In this document: piece by piece, positions 14,061 to 23,117 of the stretch
Layout of the letters: each line of letters opens with the position of its first letter
How positions within the stretch are numbered: position 1 is the stretch's first letter
Assembly (NCBI GenBank): GCA_020692205.1
Contig: JAIMKV010000042.1
Span: 1 to 43,072 of the forward strand
DNA length: 43,072 nucleotides
DNA from: Myxosarcina sp. GA_180221_E-2-1-MAG-40_15
GTDB lineage: Bacteria; Cyanobacteriota; Cyanobacteriia; Cyanobacteriales; Xenococcaceae
Reading direction: 5' to 3'
Notes under the pieces: model-generated
Databases searched by the model: none
What the model saw: only the letters and a program-made list of their open reading frames with translations
Told to the model about the DNA's origin: nothing
Made by a program: the position numbers and the translations under genes

Positions 14061-17000
14061 ATGCACAAAATCGCTGCACTACCTGGGGGATGGAATCCTA
14101 ATACGGAAGGGGTAATTTTTATCGAACAGTCTCCTGCACCGATTATTTTTCTGACTTATGCCGATACAGATATTCAAACTATTGCTACGGCTCGATCATT
14201 TTTAGGAAATAGTTTTCCCGAAATTAGAGTAGTTAATTTGCTAAATTTACAACAGCAATTAAGCATAGATGTTTACTTAGAAACTGTCTTATCAAAAGCT
14301 AAAATAGTTGTGCTACGGCTGTTAGGTGGAAGTGCTTATTGGTCTTATGGATTTGAGAGAATCAAAGAAACTGCCCAGTTGAGTAATATAGCTTTATTTG
14401 TTTTACCAGGAGATAATGCTCCCGATCTAGATTTAATTAGTCATTCGACAGTTCCTCTAGCTGCAGTCAATCATTTATGGCGATATTTAATTGAAGGCGG
14501 CAAAGAAAATTATGTTCATGCTTTGCAGTTTCTTAGCGATACTTGTTTACAAACAAATTACAATCCAGAACCAGCAAAATCTATACCCGAATTAGGCTTA
14601 TATCAATGGCAAAAGCAGGCAAATAATTCACCTGAATTTAGTTACAATCGGCAAAAGATCAATGGCGATCGCTCCTGTGGCATCCTCTTTTATCGCTCTC
14701 ATTATTTAGCGGGAAATACTGCACCTATTGATGCTTTATGTCAGTCTATAATAGCCCGAAATCTTCAGCCCATTGCGATATTTATCTCTTCATTAAGAAA
14801 TATAGAATTACAGCAACAACTGTTAGCTTTACTTCAAAAAAAGACCATAAAAGTATTGCTTAATACCACCAGTTTTGCGGTGGCAAAGATTGGCGAATCA
14901 GCTCAATTAGAGTTTTGGCAACAGCTAAATATTCCAGTTTTACAGGTTATTTTAAGCGGCAGCACCAAAGAGCAATGGGAGAATAGTTCGCAAGGATTGA
15001 TGCCTCGCGATGTTGCGATGAACGTGGCGTTACCTGAAGTTGATGGCAGAATTATTACCCGCGCTATTTCTTTTAAGTCAGTACAAACCTGGAACAAACA
15101 GCTAGAAACTAATGTAGTTGTCTATCAACCAAAGCGCGATCGCGTCAATTTTGTCGCTGACTTGGCAGCCAACTGGATTAATCTAGCTAATACGCCATCT
15201 CACGAGCGGAAAATAGCGTTGATTTTGGCTAATTATCCCAATAAAGACGGTAGAATTGCCAACGGAGTTGGTTTAGATACTCCCGCAAGCTGCCTTAAAA
15301 TTTTAGAAGCTTTGCAGCAAGCAGGATATACGATCACCGATCTTCCCACTATAGGAGACGAATTAATTCAACGCTTGACTACAGGTATGACCAACGATCC
15401 AGAAAGTCGTGTTAGTCGCCCCAGTTATCAAAGTTTATCCGTAGCAGAATATCAAGAGTATTGGAACACATTACCCGAAACTGTACGGCAAAACATAACC
15501 GACAGATGGGGAGAAGTAGGGGCGAAGAATCCTTCGTTTTTACACATAGATATTCCTGGGATTCAATTGGGTAATATCTTTATTGGCATTCAACCATCGC
15601 GGGGATATGATCGCGATCCAAGTCTGAATTATCATGCACCAGATTTAGAACCTACCCACGAATACCTGGCTTACTATCATTGGTTGAGAAGTTGCTTTGG
15701 GGTACAGGCAATCGTTCATGTGGGCAAACACGGTAACCTCGAATGGTTGCCAGGAAAAAGTTTGGCACTATCAGCTAACTGCTATCCTGAAGTTGCACTC
15801 TCTACTATTCCGAATATTTATCCCTTTATTGTTAACGATCCAGGAGAAGGTTCACAGGCAAAAAGGCGATCGCAAGCGGTAATTATCGATCATCTCACCC
15901 CACCTTTGACTCGCGCTGAACTATATGGTGGGCTGGAAAAGCTAGAAGCTTTAATCGATGAATACTACGAAGCCCAGAGTTTAGATCCAACTCGCTTAAA
16001 TATTATCAGCGATCGCATTACTAAACTAGTCCAACAGGAAAACTTAAACGAAGATCTCGGCATTAACCCTACTGATACTCAAACCCTGGCGCAATTCCTT
16101 ACCGTCGCCGATGGCTATCTCTGCGAATTAAAAGAGGCTCAAATCCGAGACGGCTTACATATATTTGGGCAATGTCCCGCACGAGAACAACTACGGGATT
16201 TAATCATTGCAATCGCTCGTTCACCTAGCTATAACCGTATAGGTTTAACCCAGGCTTTAGCCCAAGATTTCGGTTTAGATTTTAATCCCTTATTGGGCGT
16301 AGACGGGGATGTAAGGGCAATTGGTCATTTGCCCTTACAGGAAGTAGCAGCTTGGCAAAACAATTATCTAACAAGATTAAACCAAGCCAGGAACAAAGGA
16401 GATGCGATCGCGATCCTCGAAGAAATTGCGATCGAGTTAGTCGGCAATTTAATTAATCAACAACTTCCCTCGCTTAATTTACCTCATACTCAACCACAAC
16501 TCCAGTGGATTGAAGCAACTTTGTTGCCGAATTTACTCAAAAGCGATCGCGAGATTACCAATCTACTCAAGGCTTTAGACGGCAAATATATACCCAGTGG
16601 CGCATCAGGCGCACCCACTAGAGGTAGACCAGAGGTATTACCTACAGGACGTAACTTTTACTCGGTCGATATTCGAGGTATTCCTACAGAAACTGCCTGG
16701 GAAGTAGGTAGCAAGGCCGCAGAGGCGGTAATTGAACGCTACACCCAAGAAAACGGTGAATACCCTCAGTCTTTGGCTATTTCTATTTGGGGAACATCGA
16801 CGATGCGTACAGGAGGAGATGATATTGCCCAGGTAATGGCGTTGATGGGAGTTAGACCAGTCTGGGATGGTATCTCGCGGCGGGTAGTAGACTTTGAAGT
16901 GTTGCCCACCTCGATTCTCAATCGTCCCCGGGTGGATGTAACAGTAAGAATCTCGGGCTTTTTTCGAGACTCCTTCCCTAACATAATCAACTTACTGAAT

Positions 17001-17852
17001 AAAATTACCCAAACCGTCGCCAGCTTGCCAGAAACCGAAGCGGTTAACCCCTTAGCTGCCCAGGTGCAACGCGAACAGGAAATATTACAGACACAGGGAA
17101 TAGATGCGGAAACCGCCAGAGAAAGATCTAGCTATCGTGTCTTTGGTTCTAAGCCTGGGGCTTATGGTGCAGGAATGCAAGGGTTGATTGAGGCGCAAAA
17201 TTGGCAAAGTGATGCGGATTTAGCTAGAGCATATCTTAACTGGAGTTCTTATGCTTACGATGCCAGCGGCAAAGGCTATGCTGCACCCGAATTCTTGCAA
17301 CGTCGCTTAAAACAACTACAAATTGTGTTGCATAATCAAGATAACCGCGAACATGATTTACTTGACTCTGATGATTACTATCAGTTTCAGGGTGGCATGA
17401 CTGCCGCAGTACGTAGCCTGACAGGGAAAAACCCCGAGGTATATTTTGGCGACAATTCCCAGCCGAGTAACCCCAGAGTACGCAAGCTAAGCGAAGAAAT
17501 AGCCAGGGTATATCGATCGCGGGTAGTTAATCCTAAGTGGATTAAAGGAGTAATGCGTCACGGCTATAAAGGTGCGTTTGAAATGGCAGCAACGGTAGAT
17601 TATCTTTTTGCTTATGATGCTACAGCTAATTGCGTCGCCGATCATATGTATGAGGGTGTAGCCAAAGCTTATATCTTGGATCAACAGGTACAGCAATTTA
17701 TTCAAACCAAAAACCCCTGGGCATTACGGGACATGTCTGAAAGACTTTTAGAAGCCCATCAACGGGGACTATGGCAAGATGTCGATCCGCAAATGATTGA
17801 TGAACTAAAAGCGATCGCCAATCAATCAGAAGGGGTAATTGAATCAATTTAA
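14061..17852 (+). CDS. cobN: Cobaltochelatase subunit CobN
   Basis: A 1263-residue CobN/magnesium-chelatase-H family protein, the large porphyrin-binding subunit that inserts cobalt into the corrin ring in B12 synthesis (aerobic or cyanobacterial hybrid route). Hallmarks are the early SxSLRxxE-like scanning region, VHVGKHGNLEWLPGK near residue 550, SQAKRRSQAVIIDHLTPP, GNEYP..LAISIWGTSTMRTGGDDIAQVMALMGVRPVWD, and YRVFGSKPGAYGAGM toward the C terminus. The length and the MHKIAALPGGW start are typical of cyanobacterial CobN and differ from ChlH by the lack of its longer N-terminal extension. It is transcribed alone from a 108-base gap divergent to the kinase gene. The pairing subunits (ChlI/ChlD) are not in the window. 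Confidence 0.92.
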   Translation: MHKIAALPGGWNPNTEGVIFIEQSPAPIIFLTYADTDIQTIATARSFLGNSFPEIRVVNLLNLQQQLSIDVYLETVLSKAKIVVLRLLGGSAYWSYGFERIKETAQLSNIALFVLPGDNAPDLDLISHSTVPLAAVNHLWRYLIEGGKENYVHALQFLSDTCLQTNYNPEPAKSIPELGLYQWQKQANNSPEFSYNRQKINGDRSCGILFYRSHYLAGNTAPIDALCQSIIARNLQPIAIFISSLRNIELQQQLLALLQKKTIKVLLNTTSFAVAKIGESAQLEFWQQLNIPVLQVILSGSTKEQWENSSQGLMPRDVAMNVALPEVDGRIITRAISFKSVQTWNKQLETNVVVYQPKRDRVNFVADLAANWINLANTPSHERKIALILANYPNKDGRIANGVGLDTPASCLKILEALQQAGYTITDLPTIGDELIQRLTTGMTNDPESRVSRPSYQSLSVAEYQEYWNTLPETVRQNITDRWGEVGAKNPSFLHIDIPGIQLGNIFIGIQPSRGYDRDPSLNYHAPDLEPTHEYLAYYHWLRSCFGVQAIVHVGKHGNLEWLPGKSLALSANCYPEVALSTIPNIYPFIVNDPGEGSQAKRRSQAVIIDHLTPPLTRAELYGGLEKLEALIDEYYEAQSLDPTRLNIISDRITKLVQQENLNEDLGINPTDTQTLAQFLTVADGYLCELKEAQIRDGLHIFGQCPAREQLRDLIIAIARSPSYNRIGLTQALAQDFGLDFNPLLGVDGDVRAIGHLPLQEVAAWQNNYLTRLNQARNKGDAIAILEEIAIELVGNLINQQLPSLNLPHTQPQLQWIEATLLPNLLKSDREITNLLKALDGKYIPSGASGAPTRGRPEVLPTGRNFYSVDIRGIPTETAWEVGSKAAEAVIERYTQENGEYPQSLAISIWGTSTMRTGGDDIAQVMALMGVRPVWDGISRRVVDFEVLPTSILNRPRVDVTVRISGFFRDSFPNIINLLNKITQTVASLPETEAVNPLAAQVQREQEILQTQGIDAETARERSSYRVFGSKPGAYGAGMQGLIEAQNWQSDADLARAYLNWSSYAYDASGKGYAAPEFLQRRLKQLQIVLHNQDNREHDLLDSDDYYQFQGGMTAAVRSLTGKNPEVYFGDNSQPSNPRVRKLSEEIARVYRSRVVNPKWIKGVMRHGYKGAFEMAATVDYLFAYDATANCVADHMYEGVAKAYILDQQVQQFIQTKNPWALRDMSERLLEAHQRGLWQDVDPQMIDELKAIANQSEGVIESI

Positions 17853-18090
17853 TTTTGATCTGCTTATTTCCCACTCTTTATCTGTCAAACTACTTGTATA
17901 CGCCATCTTCCATTTTAAATTCTCTTTGATAAAGATACCAAATGGGTTCTATCTTCCTAAATCGACTTCTATAGCAAGTGAACGATAGATTAGGACGTTA
18001 GGTTATAAAACTAGCTATGGGAGCATCCCACTTTTTGACTAGGCACTAATCTCAAGCTGATATCCTGATTTAGATAAGCACAACGAAGCC

Positions 18091-18225
18091 TTAGAATTTG
18101 AGATACGTTTTATAGTCAGGAATTCTGAATTTGTGTTGGCGAAGATAATTCTGAAAGTTTCTCGCTTGTTTCTTCTTTAAATCGTCGAATACAGCGATCG
18201 CTTCATCCACACTAGCTATTAGCTC
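18091..18225 (-). pseudogene. C-terminal transposase-like scrap, 44 codons
   Basis: A stretch of 44 sense codons ending in TAA at 18091-18093 reads as a plausible protein C terminus: DEAIAVFDDLKKKQARNF, then NYLRQHKFRIPDYKTYL. The NYL..H..RIP.Y pattern recalls ISKra4-type transposases upstream of their SGAVES motif. That match is from memory and weak. It has no start and is cut upstream by the AGCTCTTAGCT repeat, so it is a fossil. Confidence 0.35.
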
Positions 18226-18345
18226 TTAGCTGCGCAAAGCTCTGCTTTGCCAGTCGTCGAAGACGACGATCTGCGCGGGGCTTATCTTAAAGGACTAGCT
18301 TCGCGTCGTAAAGGGCGCATTCGATTACCAAGCCCTTCGGGCTTA

Positions 18346-18513
18346 AGTCAAAAGTCAAAGGTCAAAAGTCAAAAGCAAATAAAGCCCGAAGTTGGTCTAA
18401 AGCCTTGCCCTTTTAGGGCGAAAAGAAACAAAACTCATTTCATCACTCTTATTCCTCTTCTTTTAAGAAGAGGTTAAAATGCGTGACTTTTGACTTCTAA
18501 CTTTTAACTTTTG
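18346..18513. repeat. Two heptamer clusters (GTCAAAA / TTTTGAC)
   Basis: Short tandem units AGTCAAA occur four times at 18346-18375, and the inverse TGACTTY units at 18484-18513. They bracket a 110-base piece with no gene. The units are the same as in the longer arrays in the gene junctions of the defence operon. Confidence 0.8.
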
Positions 18514-18617
18514 AAGCCCACAGCCCCTTGCTTACGCGCTGCGCTTTTAGCTTTTGATAGACGTGTCTTAACCTTTGCTTCGACTGCTATATCTCGGCAA
18601 ACTTAGCAAGGCTACTA

Positions 18618-18710
18618 GATCCAGTAACCAGAGCGATCGCGATTTTTTGATTGACTACTATCCCATTCATCCCACCTAAATTCCTTTAAGGCTAATTGAC
18701 TTGCTAGCTT
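18618..18710 (-). pseudogene. 93-bp integrase fragment, left copy of a direct repeat
   Basis: Reads on the minus strand as KLASQLALKEFRWDEWDSSQ followed by SKNRDRSGYWI and TAG. This is the same as the middle N-terminal part of the integrase at 26.7-27.3 kb, and 88 of 93 bases match. Only one of the five differences alters an amino acid. The fragment starts at the helicase stop codon (18709-18711) and is open at both ends, so it is a scrap of a second integrase gene of the same family. It marks the left edge of the acquired region. Confidence 0.85.
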
Positions 18711-21435
18711 ATTGTCTACCGATTCTGTCCCATCCTGTTCTGAGTAGCGATCGCTTTTCCGTTTCATTCAAAATTTGAGAACAGTTTTCCCAGTCAATGT
18801 TTTCAACCCGGCTGTATCGCTCGTCAAAGGGGTGTCTTGGTCTGATATTTTCGATTAGCTTCTTAGCACGTTCTTCTTCACCGATAGCTATATTTACCCA
18901 AGCATCTTGAAGCACATCGGGTATTTGACCAAATAAACCGTGAATTTCTTCCAGTCTGGAGGACAGTAGTTCGTGAACGCGGTCTTCAACTGAGTCGCAA
19001 TAGCGGAGATTGAGAATCCAGATTTCATCTTGTATCTGTCCGATACGTTGAATTCGTCCTTTGCGTTGCTCTAGACGAGTTGGATTCCAGGGTAGATCGA
19101 GATTAATCAGAGTTCCTAGTTTTTGCAGATTAAGCCCCTCACTAGCTGCATCTGTGCCGATAATCAAACGTAACTCGCCTCGACGAACCATTTGTTTAAT
19201 GTCTTCGCGTGCCATACGTTTGAGTATGCCTTGGTACATCACACCAGAGCGAGATTCACCTGAGTAGATACCGATCTTTTCTGTGGTCAAATCCTCGGAT
19301 GATAGTTGAGTGGCAAGCCACATAACAGAATCATAGTATTGGGAAAAAATGATGCAACCTTTTTCTAGCCAGCCTTGATCGATTAGGTACTTTTTAACCT
19401 CTTTATATTTGGGGTCTTTTTCGCGATTATCTTCAAGTAGTTGCCGACACTGACGCAAAAGCTCTATTTCATCAGCAGCTAGATCGCGATTTTCTGAAGT
19501 ATCAGCATCGTTTTCTAGTTCGTCTTCTTCTTCACTCCAGCCTTCAATGGTATTCTCAGTTTCTCGTTCATTTTTGTTCAGCAGGTTTTCAATTGTCTTT
19601 TGTCCTGCAAACATGGTGCTGCCAATTCTTCGGAGTAGAAGAGTTTTATAGAGTCCTGCGGATCTAATTCTTTTACCTAAAAGCTCACAAAATTCCTCTG
19701 CGTGTTGATAGGCTTCTCGACAGTAAAACGGTAATTCTAAGGATTCATGGTTATCTTCACCAAAAAGTTTGACGGTTACAGGTTTTAGATACGGTTCACC
19801 AGTAGATTCATCAATCGTATTTTCCAAATAGGCACGGGTTCTTCTAACAATATGTCGAATAAAAGGATTGTGCTGTCTTCCATAATCTGAGAGAACTTTA
19901 TTCAGCTTAGTCAAATCGGGACGTTTTAGTTTATCTAGATCACCACCTGAAGCAACGTAATCCTGATCTTGCATTTCCAAGCGTTGACGGATAGCTCGAA
20001 AGCTGCGGTGTTCGTTTGCAGGTGGGAAAGGATTTCGCAGCCAATTCCAGGCATCATAAACATCTTCTGAGATTGATTCTTCTCCCATAACTATGGGGAT
20101 GACCTCAGATGCTCTACGCCAGTTACTCCAAGGATTGCCTAAAACCTTCTCGTTACCCCTACTTAAGACATCAAGCATATCCCAAGCTTCTATAGGATGA
20201 AGTTGCACAGGAGTTGCGGTAGCTAAGATCATGCTTTTAGTGCGATCGCTAATTTCTAAGAGAAACCGCATTAAATTATTAGGATCGGCAGGTTCGTTGG
20301 GGCTATTGTCGTTAATTTTCTTTCTTCTCGCCCGATGCGCCTCATCGACGATCACGCATTCATATTTCATTGCTAACAGAAAATCGATAATCTCTGAACC
20401 AGAGGTAATTAGTCCCTGAGAGATGATGCCAATGCGACGGGGACAATTTTTAATTGATGCTGAACCTTTAGAAGGATATTCCAGACCATTTTCATCGATC
20501 CACTGACGACCATCCCAAATTGCTGAGGGAATACCAACTAAATCTTTGAGTTCTCCTTGCCATTGCAATACCAAAGGTTTGGGAGCAATTACTAAAACTG
20601 GTTTATCTCCATGTAAAGCCATTAATAGTCCTGAGACGGCAAGCTGCACCGTTTTACCCAAACCAACTTGATCTGCGAGAATATAACGCGCACCACCTTT
20701 GAGATGATCTTCAAAGGCTTTCTTGATAAAAAACTTTTGATGCGCCCACAAACCAAGTTCTTGACGATAAATCGGTGTTTCGACAATAACTGATGCTGGA
20801 TCTGGTCTTGGTTGCGACCGCCATGTTTGATGGTTAATTTCGACGCGGTGAGCGATGCGGTTAATATCTTGAACTATAAAATCTCCTAGGGGTATTGCTT
20901 GAGGATGATTCCACAAAGCGTCAAATTCTTCTTGTACCCAAGCGATCGCCTCTGGAGTTTCATCTTCCCAAACCAGTTCGTAATTCAACTTCCAAGCTGT
21001 TTTACTCTCATTGGCACTGCCTAAAAAGCTGGTTTTGCTGCCATCAGCATAGGTAATAACTCCTGCTTTACCGTGGATTAGTCCAAATACTTCATCAGGT
21101 AATACTCGCACCTGCATTTTGCCTTTAACCAAAAATTCAAATAACCTGGCAAAACGAGGATGTGATAGTTCTGGTAACTTTTCAGGTTCACCCGCACACC
21201 AAGAACGACGGATTGCTTGTTGGGCAGCTTTGGCTGTTTCTACATCCTGAATGGAAAGATCGGAGTTACAAACTACTCTAATCGTTTCGTCTAATTTTTC
21301 TAGGGCTTCCCCTGCTACTTCTAAGATACTGGAGCGAAAAAATCCCGCAATGCGATCGTAACTAACTGCACCTTTGAGTTTTTGGTTGATAAAGTCTTTG
21401 TCTAATCCTTTCCGCCGTGAAGAATAACGTCGCAT
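18709..21435 (-). CDS. PLD-SNF2 helicase of the DUF499/DUF3780 defence module
   Basis: A 908-residue protein. The N-terminal 200 residues are a phospholipase-D-like nuclease or binding domain with HGK at 121-123 and LGSANES around 138-144. The SNF2 superfamily II ATPase core follows: ADQVGLGKT at 254-262, DEAH at 364-367, ATATPVQ at 405-411, and the C-terminal helicase lobe with SQYYDSV, GTDAASEGLN and QRKGRIQRIGQ at 790-800. An acidic insert (EEEDELENDAD) lies near 635-645. The PLD motif has only one HxK half, so two chains or none may form an active site. It is the 3' gene of the island operon, and an array of heptamers precedes it. Helicases of this type accompany DUF499, DUF3780 and DUF1156 genes in predicted phage-defence loci. 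Confidence 0.88.
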   Translation of the reverse strand: MRRYSSRRKGLDKDFINQKLKGAVSYDRIAGFFRSSILEVAGEALEKLDETIRVVCNSDLSIQDVETAKAAQQAIRRSWCAGEPEKLPELSHPRFARLFEFLVKGKMQVRVLPDEVFGLIHGKAGVITYADGSKTSFLGSANESKTAWKLNYELVWEDETPEAIAWVQEEFDALWNHPQAIPLGDFIVQDINRIAHRVEINHQTWRSQPRPDPASVIVETPIYRQELGLWAHQKFFIKKAFEDHLKGGARYILADQVGLGKTVQLAVSGLLMALHGDKPVLVIAPKPLVLQWQGELKDLVGIPSAIWDGRQWIDENGLEYPSKGSASIKNCPRRIGIISQGLITSGSEIIDFLLAMKYECVIVDEAHRARRKKINDNSPNEPADPNNLMRFLLEISDRTKSMILATATPVQLHPIEAWDMLDVLSRGNEKVLGNPWSNWRRASEVIPIVMGEESISEDVYDAWNWLRNPFPPANEHRSFRAIRQRLEMQDQDYVASGGDLDKLKRPDLTKLNKVLSDYGRQHNPFIRHIVRRTRAYLENTIDESTGEPYLKPVTVKLFGEDNHESLELPFYCREAYQHAEEFCELLGKRIRSAGLYKTLLLRRIGSTMFAGQKTIENLLNKNERETENTIEGWSEEEDELENDADTSENRDLAADEIELLRQCRQLLEDNREKDPKYKEVKKYLIDQGWLEKGCIIFSQYYDSVMWLATQLSSEDLTTEKIGIYSGESRSGVMYQGILKRMAREDIKQMVRRGELRLIIGTDAASEGLNLQKLGTLINLDLPWNPTRLEQRKGRIQRIGQIQDEIWILNLRYCDSVEDRVHELLSSRLEEIHGLFGQIPDVLQDAWVNIAIGEEERAKKLIENIRPRHPFDERYSRVENIDWENCSQILNETEKRSLLRTGWDRIGRQ

Positions 21436-21442
21436 TTTTTTT

Positions 21443-21530
21443 AGTCAGAAGTCAAAAGTCAAAAGTCAAAAGTCAAAAGTCAAAAGTCAGAAGTCAAAAG
21501 TCAAAAGTCAAAAGTCAGAAGTCAGAAGTA
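21443..21530. repeat. STRR heptamer array, about 12 units of GTCARAA
   Basis: Tandem 7-base units GTCAAAA or GTCAGAA with few interruptions over 88 bases, just upstream of the helicase start. Such arrays are a known class of short tandemly repeated repetitive sequences in cyanobacteria. The open frame over it (SQKSKVKSQ...) is not a gene. Confidence 0.95.
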
Positions 21531-21540
21531 AAGGTAAAAA

Positions 21541-21712
21541 TTAAAAGTCCCAAGCTTTTTGCGAGTTTTTTTGTTAACGCAGTCAATAAATTAATAAAGT
21601 GTTTATATCTAAAACAATAATTGCAATAAATAAAGTTGTGTAAACTGATAATGTTTAAAATGACTTTTTGGGTTTTAATATGAATAAAAATATATTTATT
21701 TTTCATAATCAA
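21541..21712 (-). pseudogene. Decayed four-helix-bundle (S23-type) gene, copy 1
   Basis: A minus-strand frame from 21712 reads MKNKYIFIHIKTQKVILNII and later INLLTALTKKLAKSL. Base by base its 5' part lines up with the second decayed copy at 22.5 kb (AGTTTT, ATGAAA, ATTAAAACC, TTAAACATTAT/TTGAATATTAT), which in turn matches the start of the intact S23-type gene (ACYAAACAATTYGCCTTGA). Much of the middle is deleted. It sits between two heptamer arrays, like the other copies. Confidence 0.6.
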
Positions 21713-21734
21713 AAAACTTTCTCTAAATATTAAA

Positions 21735-21814
21735 ACTTTTGACTTTTGACTTCTGACTTCTGACTTCTGACTTTAAAAAGCTTCTGACTTCTGACTTTAA
21801 AAAGCTTTTGACTT
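21735..21814. repeat. STRR heptamer array, GACTTYT units, opposite polarity
   Basis: About nine GACTTCT/GACTTTT units interrupted twice by TTAAAAAGCTT. It faces the array at 21443-21530 in inverted orientation across a decayed S23-type copy, and it reaches the stop codon of the DUF3780 gene. Confidence 0.9.
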
Positions 21815-22407
21815 TATCTAGATAATGTCAATTCAAAGTTGCTATTCCTATTTCTAATTACGCTCTCCATAACTGGATTTTCTGTAATTGCGAACCGTAC
21901 AGCCTTACGCCAACCGCGATTTTTGTCATTAATTGCGTGTCCTGTAGCTGCATTAGTCATGGTATAAAGCCACCATCTTTCTTCAGGGGCAAGTCCCAAC
22001 CAGTTACGAATTGCTGTAGGAATCAGAGTAGGATCGGCATCTTCGATCGCCCAAGCCAATAAGGTAAGTTCTTTGCCCAGTGTGCGGTCTACTGGCACTT
22101 GTCCTTTCTTTAACCAGCGACCAGTTTTCAGACCCATTCCTCTGAGACGACGGTTGAATTCGGCTTTTACCTCTTCTTCAAGCTGTTCCCAGATCCTTCG
22201 TTTGAGCATGACTTTGATTTGGCGATCGCGATCGTTAAAAGAAGCTTCAACTGACACCTCCTTTTCAGGATTCCAATTGAAATGTTCGGAAATGAGAATA
22301 TCGGCATCTTTTGCCCGTGAATCGGGAAACGTTACCACAAAGCAATGCTCTGTATGCTCTGTACTAAAGCCAAACCCGAGGATTGGGGGAGTTTTCTTGG
22401 TGTTCAT
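21814..22407 (-). CDS. DUF3780 protein, defence-associated
   Basis: A 197-residue soluble protein that I assign to the DUF3780 family by its order of motifs: GFGFSTEHTEHCFVVTFP at the start, ISEHFNWNPEKEVSVEASFNDRDRQIKVMLKR in the middle, and RWLKKGQVPVDRTLGKELTLLAWAIEDADPTLIPTAIRNWLGLAPEERWWLYTMTNAATG toward the end. The family is known almost only from its genomic linkage with DUF499, DUF1156 and helicase genes in putative anti-phage operons; its activity is unknown. No catalytic motif is obvious. Its stop overlaps an inverted heptamer array, and the ATG at 22407 follows another. The original operon spacing has therefore been broken up, although the gene itself is undamaged. Confidence 0.85.
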   Translation of the reverse strand: MNTKKTPPILGFGFSTEHTEHCFVVTFPDSRAKDADILISEHFNWNPEKEVSVEASFNDRDRQIKVMLKRRIWEQLEEEVKAEFNRRLRGMGLKTGRWLKKGQVPVDRTLGKELTLLAWAIEDADPTLIPTAIRNWLGLAPEERWWLYTMTNAATGHAINDKNRGWRKAVRFAITENPVMESVIRNRNSNFELTLSR

Positions 22408-22413
22408 AATTTT

Positions 22414-22465
22414 AAAGTCAAAAGCTTTTTAAAGTCAGAAGTCAAAAGTCAAAAGTCAAAAGTAA
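22414..22465. repeat. STRR heptamer array upstream of DUF3780
   Basis: AGTCAAAAGCTTTTTAA followed by five GTCARAA units just 7 bases before the DUF3780 start codon. It is the same unit and polarity as the array at 21443-21530, and leaves little room for a ribosome binding site of the usual kind. Confidence 0.9.
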
Positions 22466-22468
22466 GTT

Positions 22469-22600
22469 TTAACCATCATGAATAATAAAAATATTCCCAT
22501 TATTTAAATAAAAAAATCGATGAATTAAATTACAAAATTGAATAATATTCAAGGCAAATTGTTTGGTTTTAATACAAATAAAAGCATTATTTTCTTTCAT
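22469..22600 (-). pseudogene. Decayed four-helix-bundle (S23-type) gene, copy 2
   Basis: A 43-codon frame (MKENNAFICIKTKQFALNII at its start) aligns with the first 25 residues of the intact S23-type protein 400 bases upstream on the same strand, especially K-T-K-Q-F-A-L. It then drifts into AT-rich sequence and stops at TAA 22469-22471. The C-terminal half of the family is missing. Like the intact copy it is flanked by heptamer arrays. Confidence 0.65.
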
Positions 22601-22644
22601 GATTAAAACTTTTTTTAGTTTCCCAATACTTCTGACTTTTGACT

Positions 22645-23016
22645 TCAAGATCGTTTTGTTTTGAGTTTGTTAATTGATGCGGTAAGAATTGCGATAATTT
22701 CTTTTATTTCTTGGTACATGAGTAATAATTTTTTCTCTGGGATTAAATTGCCTTCAATTAATAGTTCGATCCAATACTTTGTTTCATTTGCTTCTTTTAA
22801 GGCAATTTCGTATTTGGATATAAAATCTTTAGTTGATTGAGCAGACTTGGCTTCAGCACAGTTTGCTCCGACTGATGTAGAACTTCTAAGAAACTGCTTT
22901 GAGATAATTGCTTCAGCACTATTAAAGTGAGCATTTTCATTGATAAAGCCATAAACTTTAATAGCTCTCAAGGCGAATTGTTTAGTTCTTTCCTGAATAG
23001 AAATATTGTTATTCAT
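22645..23016 (-). CDS. Four-helix-bundle protein (S23 / IVP family)
   Basis: A 123-residue protein, all helical, with the family pattern RTKQFALRAIKVYGFINENAHF, SKQFLRSSTSVGANCAEAKSAQSTKDFISKYEIALKEANETKYWIELL and a final amphipathic helix. It belongs to the four-helix-bundle family first seen in 23S rRNA intervening sequences; in cyanobacteria it occurs as scattered, often multi-copy, chromosomal genes. The start is the ATG at 23016. A longer frame to 23169 is just a translated heptamer array and the end of the ATPase gene. It sits inside the defence operon, but no function in defence is known, and it may be a passenger carried with its flanking repeats. Confidence 0.85.
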   Translation of the reverse strand: MNNNISIQERTKQFALRAIKVYGFINENAHFNSAEAIISKQFLRSSTSVGANCAEAKSAQSTKDFISKYEIALKEANETKYWIELLIEGNLIPEKKLLLMYQEIKEIIAILTASINKLKTKRS

Positions 23017-23018
23017 AG

Positions 23019-23110
23019 TTGACTTTTGACTTTTGACTTCTGACTTTTGACTTTTGACTTCTGACTTTTGACTTCTGACTTCTGACTTCTGACTTTTGAC
23101 TTCTGACTTC
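23019..23110. repeat. STRR heptamer array, about 13 units, between DUF499 and S23-type genes
   Basis: Tandem GACTTTT/GACTTCT units over 92 bases fill the whole gap between the two genes, starting two bases upstream of the S23-type start codon. No ribosome binding site other than the array is available for that gene. Confidence 0.95.
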
Positions 23111-23117
23111 CAAAAGC

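Larger units (their letters stand above)
17853..18617. other. Gene-poor left border of the defence island
   Basis: No intact gene is visible in these 765 bases. They contain a short transposase-like coding remnant, AGCTCTTAGCT and TGCGCAAAGC palindromes, an AAGCCC/GGGCTT hairpin at about 18330-18345, a CTAAAGGACTAGCTTCGCGTCG repeat also found near 35478, and two heptamer clusters. An open frame of 76 codons at 18247-18477 consists only of repeats and is not a gene. I searched for a copy of the tRNA-Met 3' end as an att site and saw none. Confidence 0.7.

Noticed and set aside
18247-18477. Open frame of 76 codons
   Set aside because: It is made of dispersed palindromes and heptamers (SQKSKVKSQ-type translation), and has no coding features.
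17853-18617. A second attachment site copied from the tRNA-Met 3' end
   Set aside because: I looked for the T-arm and acceptor sequence (TTCAAGTCTCCCCTCTGAC or its complement) at the left border and did not find it, so no att pair can be claimed.
21417-21620. Open frame of 67 codons on the plus strand
   Set aside because: A translated heptamer array on the strand opposite the helicase start and a decayed S23-type copy.
21443-23110. Regular repeats that could look like a CRISPR array
   Set aside because: The units are only 7 bases and run head to tail without unique spacers, and no cas genes are present. They are STRR-type tandem arrays.
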